From Leifsonia soli (GTDB taxonomy: Bacteria > Actinomycetota > Actinomycetes > Actinomycetales > Microbacteriaceae), in contig NZ_JACCBJ010000001.1 in the NCBI RefSeq assembly GCF_013408745.1, positions 3,596,001-3,660,000 of the forward strand: DNA of 64,000 bases, in the 5' to 3' direction. Positions 53,547 through 61,675 of this stretch are shown in pieces. A program made the position numbers and the translations under genes. Within the stretch, counting starts at the first letter, position 1; every line of letters starts with the position of its first letter. The notes beneath the pieces are model-generated. The model was not told where the DNA came from. It saw nothing but the letters and a program-made list of their open reading frames with translations, and did no database searches.

Positions 53547-53579
53547 GTGCCAAGACGTTTTGCCAAAACGTCTTGGCAC
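53547..53579. promoter_or_regulatory. 33-bp perfect palindrome, probable LacI-family operator of importer 5 operon
   Basis: GTGCCAAGACGTTTTG (53547-53562) and its exact reverse complement (53564-53579) flank one base. It contains two overlapping 18-bp LacI-type sites. The better one is TGCCAAAACGTCTTGGCA (53561-53578), symmetric except for one pair, with the central CG usual for LacI-family operators. It begins 2 bp after the -10, so binding would block transcription. The LacI gene at 56764 is the likely partner. Confidence 0.75.
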
Positions 53580-53631
53580 CAGATACCCTCATCCATGCAG
53601 CCACCTGCTGCACAGCAGATTCGGAGTAACG

Positions 53632-54909
53632 ATGCTTCGTAAGAAGTTCGCGGCAGCCGCAGCACTCGGCACCGCGGTTGCGCTCACCCTTGCCGGGTGC
53701 GGCGTCGGCGGCGGGGACAGTTCCTCGTCCGACGCGTCCATCACCGTCCTCGTCGAGGCCGGCGGCCACGCCGAGCTTCAGCCGATCGCCGACCTCTACA
53801 AGAAGGACACCGGCACCACGGTGACCTTCGTGGAGCTTCCCTACGACGGGCTCTACAACCGTCTCAACAGCGAGTTCACCTCGGGGTCCGTCTCGTTCGA
53901 CGTCGCCGCGCTCGACTCCATCTGGCTTCCCGCCTTCAAGGATGCCGTCACGCCCCTCGACAAGCTGTTCACCCCCGAGGTGAAGAGCGACCTCTTCCCC
54001 GCCCTGGTGAAGGAGGCGAACGTCGACGGCACCTACGCGGGCATGCCCGTGTGGACCAACTCGGAGATCCTCTACTACCGGAAGGACCTGTTCGACGACG
54101 CGGCGAACAAGGCCGCATTCAAGACCACGTACGGGTACGACCTGGTGCCGCCGACCACCTGGCAGCAGTACCAGGATGCCGCCGAGTTCTTCACCCAGCC
54201 CGATAAGGGCCTGTACGGAACGGACGTGAAGGGCGCCGTCGAGACGGAGTACCTGGCGACGCTGTCGCAGACCGGCGAGAAGACGATGGTGCTGAACAAC
54301 TCGGGCAGCGAGATCTCCCTCGGTGATGAGAACAGCCTGAAGGCCCTCGACTTCTACACCGGCCTGCAGAAGTACGCGCCCGCCGGCTCCGCCCAGCTCG
54401 ACTGGGCCGGTGCGCAGAACCTGTTCAACCAGGGCAAGACGGCCATGATGCGCTTCTGGGCCCACGCCTACCGGCAGATTCCGAAGGACGCCTCGGTATA
54501 CGGCAAGGTCGGCGTCGCGCCGATGATCGCCGGACCCGGCGGTATCGCGGGCGTCCCCGGCGCCTGGTACCTGTCGGTCGCCAAGGCGAGCAAGAAGCAG
54601 CAGCAGGGACTGGACTTCGTGAAGTTCGCCTACGAGCACAACGAGCTGAGCGCGAAGACCTCGCTCGGCCTCGTCGCGCGGAAGTCGGCCTTCGAGAAGT
54701 ACCAGGACCAGCCCGGCTACGAGAACTACAAGCCGCTGGTGGAGACCCTGGACGCCAAGGCCACCATCCCGCGGCCGGCGACGCCCAAGTGGCAGCAGAT
54801 CGTGGACACCGTGCTCGTCCCGATGATCCAGAAGTCGTTGCAGCCCGGCGCGGACAAGCAGGCGCTGCTGAACGCAGCAAAGGAGCAGGTCCAATCGCTA
54901 GTCAAGTGA
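53632..54909 (+). CDS. Sugar ABC transporter substrate-binding lipoprotein (importer 5)
   Basis: This 425-residue family 1 binding lipoprotein has a short basic start, Ala/Leu-rich core and lipobox LTLAGC with Cys23, then a Ser-rich tether. CGGAGT lies 4 nt before ATG 53632. It leads an operon of two permeases, lacI, a beta-propeller glycosidase, a PfkB kinase and a GH91 enzyme, which together suggest a difructose anhydride or other short fructoside as ligand. The long 5' region carries the operator array. Confidence 0.93.
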   Translation: MLRKKFAAAAALGTAVALTLAGCGVGGGDSSSSDASITVLVEAGGHAELQPIADLYKKDTGTTVTFVELPYDGLYNRLNSEFTSGSVSFDVAALDSIWLPAFKDAVTPLDKLFTPEVKSDLFPALVKEANVDGTYAGMPVWTNSEILYYRKDLFDDAANKAAFKTTYGYDLVPPTTWQQYQDAAEFFTQPDKGLYGTDVKGAVETEYLATLSQTGEKTMVLNNSGSEISLGDENSLKALDFYTGLQKYAPAGSAQLDWAGAQNLFNQGKTAMMRFWAHAYRQIPKDASVYGKVGVAPMIAGPGGIAGVPGAWYLSVAKASKKQQQGLDFVKFAYEHNELSAKTSLGLVARKSAFEKYQDQPGYENYKPLVETLDAKATIPRPATPKWQQIVDTVLVPMIQKSLQPGADKQALLNAAKEQVQSLVK

Positions 54910-55862
54910 TGGAGCAGCGAGTGGGCGGCCGCACCGGCCGCCCGCTCCGCTCTCCTCGTCAACGATCCATGCGCACCGCCGACCGGCGCTTCGCCGCCCT
55001 GTTGATGTTGCCCGCCGGCCTGTTCCTCGCCATCTTCATCGGGTGGCCGCTGCTCCAGTTCGTCGGCGACAGCTTCTTCAGGATCAGTCCGATCGCCGGA
55101 GGGCCCCGCGAGTTCGTCGGGTTCGCCAACTACGTCGCGGCGCTGACCAGCTCGGACTTCACCAATGCTGTGTGGCGGACCATCCTCTACACGGTGATCG
55201 TGGTGACGTTCGAGTTCGTCCTCGGTCTCCTCGTAGCGCTGCTGTTCACGTCGCTCGGCAACTCCTCACGCGTGTTCCGCACGATCTTCCTGTACCCCCT
55301 GATGATCGCCCCCATCGTGGCCGGTCTGCTCTGGCGGTTCCTCCTCATCGACAACTTCGGGATCGTCAACGAGATTCTGAAGTCCGTCGGGATCATCCAG
55401 TCGAGCGACCAGATCCAATGGCTGAGCGATCCGAACATCGCGCTGTTCTCCGTCGCCATCCCCGACATCTGGCTCACCACGTCGTTCATCACCCTTGTGC
55501 TCTTCGCCGGCCTGCAGAACATCCCCGGCGACGTGATCGAGGCCGCACGGCTCGACGGCGCCCGGTACCCGACCATCCTGTTCCGCATCATCGTCCCGCT
55601 GCTGCGACCGGTCATCGCCGTCGCGCTGATCGTCCGCGGTATCGACGCGGCCCGCGCCTTCGACGTCATCGTCATCCAGACCAACGGCGGACCGCAGCAG
55701 AGCACGGAGACCCTCTCGCTGCTGATCTACCGGACGATGGTCCGCTTCGGCGATCCCGGACTCGCCAGCGCGATGGGGACGATCTACCTGATCGCGATGC
55801 TCGCCGTCGCCCTCTTCGCGATCCTCACCATCTGGCGGCCGGGAAGCGAGACCGAACGATGA
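54909..55862 (+). CDS. Sugar ABC transporter permease, MalF type (importer 5)
   Basis: This 317-residue CUT1 permease has six membrane segments; the docking loop reads EAARLDGARYPTILFRIIVP. The ATG at 54909 shares one base with the binding-protein stop (TGATG); ATG 54969 is an alternative that would remove a 20-residue basic tail. The stop overlaps the next ATG (ATGA). Confidence 0.92.
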   Translation: MEQRVGGRTGRPLRSPRQRSMRTADRRFAALLMLPAGLFLAIFIGWPLLQFVGDSFFRISPIAGGPREFVGFANYVAALTSSDFTNAVWRTILYTVIVVTFEFVLGLLVALLFTSLGNSSRVFRTIFLYPLMIAPIVAGLLWRFLLIDNFGIVNEILKSVGIIQSSDQIQWLSDPNIALFSVAIPDIWLTTSFITLVLFAGLQNIPGDVIEAARLDGARYPTILFRIIVPLLRPVIAVALIVRGIDAARAFDVIVIQTNGGPQQSTETLSLLIYRTMVRFGDPGLASAMGTIYLIAMLAVALFAILTIWRPGSETER

Positions 55863-56698
55863 ACGGACTGGAGGCGCGCCGCCTCAGCTCCCGCGTTCTG
55901 CTCTGGCTGATCCTGATCGCGGTCGTCGTGCTGTACGGGTTCCCCTTCCTGTACATGCTGTTCACCTCGTTCAAGACCCCGCTCGAGACCATCTCCGTCC
56001 CGCCGAAACTGCTGCCGAGCGTGTGGACCGTGGAGAACTACGTCTCAGCGCTCACGAGGGATGGCGTTCTCGCGTCGTTCATCAACAGCATCATCACGGC
56101 CGTCCTGAGCACCCTCATCTCGCTGGTCCTCGCGATCCCGGCCGCCTACGCGGTGACCCGGTTCCGGACCAGGACGGGCCGGATCTTCATCGTGCTCGCA
56201 CTGGTCGCCCGGATGGTGCCGCCGATCGTGATCGGCGTGCCGATGATCTCGATCTTCCGCACCCTCGGGATCTCGGACACCTCGCTCGCGTTGGCGATCG
56301 CCCACACCACGATCTCGCTCCCGCTGTCGATCTGGCTCATGTCCAGTTTCTTCGAGGCGGTGCCCGCCGAACTCGAGGAGGCCGCGAAGATCGACGGGAA
56401 CAGCCGGCTCGGCGCGCTCTGGCGGGTCGTCATCCCCGTCACCGCCGGCGGCGTCGCGGTCACGGCGATCTTCGCGTTCCTCGCCAGCTGGAACGAGTTC
56501 TTGTTCGCCCTGCTGCTGACGGCGGTACGGTCGCAGACGACGCCGATCGTCATCGCGAACTTCCAGACGCAGTTCGGACTCGACTGGGGATCCATGACGG
56601 CGCTCGCCGTCCTCTACTCCATCCCCGTCATCCTGCTCACTCTGCTGCTGCAGCGGCACATCGTCGCCGGGCTCACCCTCGGTGCGGTGAAGGGCTGA
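55859..56698 (+). CDS. Sugar ABC transporter permease, MalG type (importer 5)
   Basis: This 279-residue CUT1 permease has a docking loop EAAKIDGNSRLGALWRVVIP and the C-terminal GLTLGAVKG typical of MalG. It overlaps the MalF gene by 4 bp. The lacI gene follows after 65 bp. Confidence 0.92.
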   Translation: MNGLEARRLSSRVLLWLILIAVVVLYGFPFLYMLFTSFKTPLETISVPPKLLPSVWTVENYVSALTRDGVLASFINSIITAVLSTLISLVLAIPAAYAVTRFRTRTGRIFIVLALVARMVPPIVIGVPMISIFRTLGISDTSLALAIAHTTISLPLSIWLMSSFFEAVPAELEEAAKIDGNSRLGALWRVVIPVTAGGVAVTAIFAFLASWNEFLFALLLTAVRSQTTPIVIANFQTQFGLDWGSMTALAVLYSIPVILLTLLLQRHIVAGLTLGAVKG

Positions 56699-56763
56699 GG
56701 CGGGGCCGTGGTACGGACGAGCGCCGATCGGTCGGTGATGACCTCGAGGGGGAAGGAAGAACC

Positions 56764-57810
56764 GTGTCAGTGAAGAGCGCGAGCATTCGCGACGTGGCGG
56801 AATTGGCGGGGGTGTCCGTCACCACGGTGTCGCATGTGCTGAACGAGACGCCGCACACACGAGTCGCCGAGGAGACCCGTGAGCGGGTCCGGCACGCGGC
56901 GAAGACTCTCGGCTATGGACCCAACCGGGCGGCGCAAGCACTGCGGACGAACCGGTCGGGCCTCATCGGGCTGCTGAGCGAGGAGATCGCCACCACACCG
57001 CACGCCGGACGGATCATCCTCGGTGCTCAGGAGGCAGCGCGGGAGCACGACCTCACGCTGGTCATCATCAACACCGAGCGAGAGTCGAGCGGCAACTCCC
57101 ACAGAGACGACGTGCAGGCACTGCTCGACCGGCAGGTGGACGCTGTGCTGTACGCGACGATGTACCACCGGGAGGTGTCGCTCCCGCCGAACCTCCAAGC
57201 GCTTCCCGCCGTCCTCATCGACGCGACGGATCGTGCCGGCATCGTCCCCGCCGTCGTCCCGGACGAGGTGGGCGGCGCTGTCGCGGCCGTCAGCCACCTC
57301 GTCGACGCCGGACACACCCGCATCGGCTTCCTCAACAACGACGACGATGTGCCAGCAACCCACCTGCGATTCGCCGGGTACCGGCAGGTGCTGGATGACC
57401 ACGGCATCCGCTTCGATGCGACGCTGACCGCCTCTGCGCCATCGGAAACCCTCCCCGGCTACGAACTCGCACGCGAGATGCTCAGCCGCAGCGACCGGCC
57501 GACAGCACTGTTCTGCTACAACGACCGGATGGCGATGGGCGCCTACCGTGCCGCCGCCGAGCTGGGGCTGGCGATTCCCCGCGATCTCTCGATCGTCGGC
57601 TTCGACAACCAGGAGCTCATCGCCGCGAATCTGTTCCCCGGCCTCACCACGGTCGCCCTCCCGCACTACGAGATGGGCGTGTGGGCCGTTGAGACCCTCG
57701 TCCATCTCCTTCACGGCGAGGCCGAACACCGCCTGCTCGCCGACAAGCCGACACTGCTCGACTGCCCGCTGGTCATCCGCGGGTCCGTCGCTCCGCCACG
57801 CGCCGACTGA
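56764..57810 (+). CDS. LacI-family transcriptional regulator (importer 5 / GH91 operon)
   Basis: This 348-residue repressor has a helix-turn-helix reading SIRDVAELAGVSVTTVSHVL (residues 7-26), a hinge with PNRAAQALRTNRSGL, and the sensor domain with IPRDLSIVGFDNQEL and PGLTTVALPHYEMG. It begins at GTG 56764 with GGGGAAGGAAG upstream. It lies in the middle of the operon it probably controls, so it would be autoregulated through the palindrome at 53547-53579, whose TGCCAA half-sites and central CG suit a LacI protein. The effector is likely a fructoside or a phosphorylated product; this is inference. Confidence 0.92.
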   Translation: MSVKSASIRDVAELAGVSVTTVSHVLNETPHTRVAEETRERVRHAAKTLGYGPNRAAQALRTNRSGLIGLLSEEIATTPHAGRIILGAQEAAREHDLTLVIINTERESSGNSHRDDVQALLDRQVDAVLYATMYHREVSLPPNLQALPAVLIDATDRAGIVPAVVPDEVGGAVAAVSHLVDAGHTRIGFLNNDDDVPATHLRFAGYRQVLDDHGIRFDATLTASAPSETLPGYELAREMLSRSDRPTALFCYNDRMAMGAYRAAAELGLAIPRDLSIVGFDNQELIAANLFPGLTTVALPHYEMGVWAVETLVHLLHGEAEHRLLADKPTLLDCPLVIRGSVAPPRAD

Positions 57811-57825
57811 AAGGTATCCGCACAC

Positions 57826-58806
57826 ATGCTTCGTCTCGCCGCCTCCTGGGTGTGGGATTTCTGGATCGCCGACGACGGCGACCGCTACCACCTCTTCTTC
57901 CTGAAGGCTTCCCGCGCGCTCCAGGACCCCGACCGCCGGCACTGGCGCGCCACCATCGGGCACGCCACCTCCCCGGACCTCGTCTCGTGGACGGAACAGC
58001 AGGACGCCGTCATTCCCGACGACGCGCCCGCGTTCGACGACCTCGCGACGTGGACCGGTTCGGTCGTCCGCCAGGACGACGGAACCTGGCGGATGTTCTA
58101 CACCGCGGTCAGCCGCAGCGAAGGCGGACTCACCCAGCGCATCAGCTCCGTCGTGTCGGACGACCTGTTCACCTGGCGCCGCGAAAAAGGACGTCAGGTT
58201 CTCGAGCCCGACCCCCGCTGGTACGAGACCGCGGAAACACGCGAGTGGCCGGACCAGGCGTGGAGAGACCCGTGGGTGTTCCGGCACGACGACACCTGGC
58301 ACATGCTCATCACGGCACGCGCCAATCACGGAGACCCCGACGACCGCGGTGTCATCGGTCACGCTGTATCTCCCGACCTGACGACCTGGACGGTGCAGCC
58401 CCCGCTCTCGCAGCCCGGCGCCGGCTTCGGCCACCTCGAGGTCGTCCAGACGATCGACGTCGAGGGCCGGCCCGTCGGCCTCTTCTCGTGCCTCGGCTCC
58501 GAACTCTCCCGCGAACGGCGAGCCCACGATCCCGTCGGGGGAGTCTGGGCGTTCCCCGCCGATTCGCTCACCGGGCCGTTCGACACCGCGCAGTCCTACC
58601 GGCTCACCGACGAAGCGCTCTATGTCGGCCGTCTCGTTCAAGACCGCGCTGGGGCCTGGCAGTTCCTGGCTTTCCACAACGACGACGACAACGGCGGCTG
58701 GATCGGCGAGATCTCCGACCCGCTCCCCGTCCGGTGGGTCGAAGGGCGACTGACCCTCCAGGGGAGCTCGGCGATCCCCGCAGAGCAGCTGCGAGTCGGC
58801 TCGTGA
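57826..58806 (+). CDS. Five-bladed beta-propeller glycoside hydrolase (GH32/43/68-like), paralogue
   Basis: This 326-residue enzyme is a clear paralogue of the one at 9766, sharing WVWDFW with nucleophile candidate Asp11, WTGSVV, WRDPWVF with Arg147-Asp148-Pro149, and GHLEVVQ with acid/base candidate Glu205. There is no signal peptide. It begins 15 bp after lacI, and its stop overlaps the PfkB start (GTGA). Encoded with a fructokinase-like kinase and a GH91 enzyme, it most likely cleaves inulobiose or a similar beta-fructoside to fructose in the cytoplasm. Family placement between GH32, GH43 and GH68 needs a profile search. Confidence 0.82.
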   Translation: MLRLAASWVWDFWIADDGDRYHLFFLKASRALQDPDRRHWRATIGHATSPDLVSWTEQQDAVIPDDAPAFDDLATWTGSVVRQDDGTWRMFYTAVSRSEGGLTQRISSVVSDDLFTWRREKGRQVLEPDPRWYETAETREWPDQAWRDPWVFRHDDTWHMLITARANHGDPDDRGVIGHAVSPDLTTWTVQPPLSQPGAGFGHLEVVQTIDVEGRPVGLFSCLGSELSRERRAHDPVGGVWAFPADSLTGPFDTAQSYRLTDEALYVGRLVQDRAGAWQFLAFHNDDDNGGWIGEISDPLPVRWVEGRLTLQGSSAIPAEQLRVGS

Positions 58807-59741
58807 ACGCCGGAGCCCTCGTCGTCGGCGAAGCCCTCATCGACGAAGTCGTCGCAGCCTCCACGGTCAACCGGTACTCCGGCGGGTCGCCGGCCAACGT
58901 CGCCCTCGGGCTCGCGAGACTGGACGTGGTCACACGTCTGCACACGGCGATCGGAGATGACGATGACGGAGCACTCATCCGCCGGCATCTGGCCGACTCA
59001 GGCGTGGGAGTCACACCCGAGTCGATCACCGCGCATCCGACCTCCCGAGCTGTCGCCACCATCGGAGCCGACGGGTCGGCCACCTACCGTTTCGCTCTCG
59101 GCTGGGATCCGCGGAGCCTCGATGACCTGCGAAGCCCGGCCATCATCCACACCGGTTCTCTCGGAGCATTCCTCGAGCCCGGATCGGATGTCACGCGGGA
59201 CATCGTGCGGCGCGGACGCGCGGCGGGCGCGCTCATCAGCTTCGATCCGAACATCCGGCCGTCGCTGATCGCCGACCCGGAACGCTCCCGGGAAGACGTC
59301 ATGGCGCTGGCGCGCGCGAGTCATCTGACCAAGCTCAGCGACGAGGACGCGGACTTCCTGTTCCCGGGTACGTCCATCGAGTCTGTCGTCGACCTGCTCA
59401 TCGACAGCGGGGTGGCCGTCGTCGGCGTCACGCAGGGGAGCAGAGGGGCGCTGCTGGGAAGCGGAGCGCATCGCGTGCACATCCCGCCCGTCGCCGTCGC
59501 GGTGGCCGACACCGTGGGTGCCGGTGACTCGTTCATGGCGGCTCTGATCTGGGCCCTCGCCGTCGAGGACGGCGGATGGGACGGTCAGCCCATCACGGAG
59601 AGCCGGCTCTTCGCGGTGGGCACACGCGCCGCGCGGGCGGCGGCCATCACCGTCTCGCGGACCGGTGCCGACCTGCCCTCCCTGAGCGACGTGCGCTCGC
59701 CGTCGCCGGCAGATCATGGGAAGGACACCTGCCACGCATGA
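58803..59741 (+). CDS. PfkB-family carbohydrate kinase, probable fructokinase
   Basis: This 312-residue ribokinase-family kinase has the sugar-binding N-terminal motif GGSPANVALGLARL and the C-terminal signature DTVGAGDSFMAAL with catalytic base Asp242. Fructokinases of this family phosphorylate fructose to fructose 6-phosphate. The GTG start overlaps the glycosidase stop and the gene end overlaps the GH91 start, so the three are strictly co-expressed. Fructose as substrate follows from the GH91 neighbour; 2-keto-sugars of other kinds remain possible. Confidence 0.9.
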   Translation: MNAGALVVGEALIDEVVAASTVNRYSGGSPANVALGLARLDVVTRLHTAIGDDDDGALIRRHLADSGVGVTPESITAHPTSRAVATIGADGSATYRFALGWDPRSLDDLRSPAIIHTGSLGAFLEPGSDVTRDIVRRGRAAGALISFDPNIRPSLIADPERSREDVMALARASHLTKLSDEDADFLFPGTSIESVVDLLIDSGVAVVGVTQGSRGALLGSGAHRVHIPPVAVAVADTVGAGDSFMAALIWALAVEDGGWDGQPITESRLFAVGTRAARAAAITVSRTGADLPSLSDVRSPSPADHGKDTCHA

Positions 59742-61066
59742 CCCGTTACGACGTGACCACCTGGCCTGTCGGCGACGCCGCAGAAGACATCGGCGAGGTG
59801 ATCAACAGCATCATCGCGGACGTGAAGCAGCATCAGGACGTCTCCGATCATCGGGACGGCGGCAAGCCGGGAGCGGTGATCTCCATTCCGCCGGGGGACT
59901 ACCGTCTTCGCACCCAGGTGCTGATCGACGTCAGCTTCCTCCGGATCGAAGGGTCGGGTCACGGCTTCACGTCGTCGAGCATCCGGTTCAATGTCCCGGA
60001 GGACCAGTGGCCGGATCTCCACGAGCTCTGGCCGGGAGGAAGCCGCATCCTGGTCGACATCGCGGCGGACGCCGGCGGAGACCCGTCCACTGGCGCCGCC
60101 TTCTTGGTGAAGCGGACCGGAAGCCCCCGGATCAGCTCCGTCGAGTTCTCGAATTTCTGCATCGACGGCCTCCACTTCGTCGCCGACGGCTCCGGTCTTC
60201 ATCCCGAGAACACCTATGTCAATGGAAAGACGGGCATCTACGTCGCGAGCGCGAACGATTCCTTCCGCTTCACCGGCATGGGATTCGTGTACCTCGAACA
60301 TGCGCTCACCGTCTACAACGCCGACGCGCTCTCGATCCATGACAACTTCATCGCCGAGAGCGGCAGCTGCATCGAGCTGCGCGGCTGGGGCCAGGCGTCC
60401 AAGGTGACCGACAACCTGATCGGCGCCGGGCCCGCGGGTCACTCGATCTACGCCGAGAACCATGGCGGCCTCCTGATCACGGCCAACAACGTGTTCCCGC
60501 GCGGCGCGAGCAGCGTCCACCTGAGAAGCGTCACGCGCTCCAGCGTCACGAACAACCGTCTGCACTCGTTCTATCCGGGCATGCTGATCCTCGAAGACAA
60601 CGCTTCCGAGAACCTCATCGCGTCCAATCACCTGCTGCGCGATCGCGAACCGTGGGCGCCGTTCCTCGACGTGGACAACGGACGGGACGACCTCTTCGGG
60701 CTCCTGGTCATCGACGGCAGCAACAACTCGGTGATCGGAAACCACTTCTCGGAGGTGGTGGACTCGGCGAAGCTCCGTCCACGCGGGGCCACCCCCGTCA
60801 TCGTGCGCCTCTCGTCGGGGACCGGCAACTACCTCGCCAGCAACCACATGGTCGCGCTGGACGCGCGCGCGACGTCCGGGGACTCGGCGTTCGACGCCCA
60901 GGTCGACGCGCTGCTCACAACGGCCGCGACGCAGCCCCTCGATGTCGTCACGGTCCTGGTGGAGGAGGGCTCGACGGCGAACACCGTCCTCGATTCCGGC
61001 ACGACCGCTCAGACCATCCTGGACGCTGCCGCCAACGCCTTCCGGCCGACGCCGACGATCGGTTGA
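59738..61066 (+). CDS. GH91 family enzyme, probable intracellular difructose-anhydride hydrolase
   Basis: This 442-residue right-handed beta-helix protein matches the inulin fructotransferase family (GH91). Conserved blocks I recognise are YDVTTW at the start, IPPGDYRLRTQVLIDVSFL, GSGHGF, GMGFVYLEHA, NFIAESGSCIEL and DDLFGL. The catalytic Asp/Glu pair, 11 residues apart in the family, is present as Asp196 (NAD) and Glu207 (IAE). Known fructotransferases are secreted and carry signal peptides; this protein starts directly with the domain. It therefore more likely resembles the cytoplasmic GH91 hydrolases that convert difructose anhydride III to inulobiose. The ATG overlaps the kinase stop (ATGA), and a hairpin follows the stop. 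Confidence 0.88.
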   Translation: MTRYDVTTWPVGDAAEDIGEVINSIIADVKQHQDVSDHRDGGKPGAVISIPPGDYRLRTQVLIDVSFLRIEGSGHGFTSSSIRFNVPEDQWPDLHELWPGGSRILVDIAADAGGDPSTGAAFLVKRTGSPRISSVEFSNFCIDGLHFVADGSGLHPENTYVNGKTGIYVASANDSFRFTGMGFVYLEHALTVYNADALSIHDNFIAESGSCIELRGWGQASKVTDNLIGAGPAGHSIYAENHGGLLITANNVFPRGASSVHLRSVTRSSVTNNRLHSFYPGMLILEDNASENLIASNHLLRDREPWAPFLDVDNGRDDLFGLLVIDGSNNSVIGNHFSEVVDSAKLRPRGATPVIVRLSSGTGNYLASNHMVALDARATSGDSAFDAQVDALLTTAATQPLDVVTVLVEEGSTANTVLDSGTTAQTILDAAANAFRPTPTIG

Positions 61067-61080
61067 TCCCGGGCGCCGGC

Positions 61081-61106
61081 CCGTCTCCGGCACTCGCCGG
61101 AGACGG
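61081..61106 (+). terminator. Stem-loop terminator of the GH91 operon
   Basis: CCGTCTCCGGC (61081-61091) pairs exactly with GCCGGAGACGG (61096-61106) around loop ACTC, 15 nt past the GH91 stop. There is no U-run, as is usual in high-GC actinobacteria. Confidence 0.78.
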
Positions 61107-61675
61107 CGACGCCGGTCATCTCGCTCCGTCGGGGATGGGCGTACGACGACACGCCGACACGCGGACGTGCCGATCGATTCGCCAGGAGTGGAGGGCGCGG
61201 AACGCGGAACGCCGTCCTTCGGTGCCCACCGGCCGACGGGCGGAAAGTTTGAGCCGGTCACGAGCGAGAAATGCCACCGGTGACGATCGGGGTGGCTCGG
61301 CCCGTGCGAGCCGGAAATGTCTGATAGGTCCAGGGCTGGATGACTAATCTCGTGCAATTGCGACCAATGATTCACTGGGTTCTGGCGAAAGTAGCGGCCC
61401 CTCCTCATGTCAGAAAAGATGACAGGAATCTGTCGGTTCAGACTCGACGAGGTGTTTGGCCTGATGAGAACCTATTTATGTGAATCAGCGAATCCCGCAA
61501 CGTTTGCGTCGCTGGAAGCTATCTCGGTCGGTGCCCGGCGGTGGCATAACAGGTAGTCGGCATGGTTGGCATCCGCGGTAGCCTCACGTGAGAGCAGAAG
61601 CCGCGATTAGCGCAACACATGGCGTAGTAAAACGTGCGGGGATCCAGTCCTGAACGAGGCAACCGCGCTGCACCC
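61107..61675. other. Gene-poor boundary region with a composition change
   Basis: This stretch of about 570 bp has no convincing coding region on either strand. From about 61320 onward it is visibly richer in A and T than the sugar loci, including TATTTATGTG near 61472, and a small inverted repeat GACAG-GAAT-CTGTC lies at 61421-61434. It separates a conserved catabolic operon from a defence-type locus, so it may be an insertion boundary. No integrase, tRNA or clear attachment repeat was seen. Confidence 0.5.

Noticed and set aside
61107..61675. tRNA gene or phage attachment site at the composition change
   Set aside because: I found no cloverleaf with a TTCGA-type T-arm and no exact long repeat matching the other edge, which lies outside the window.
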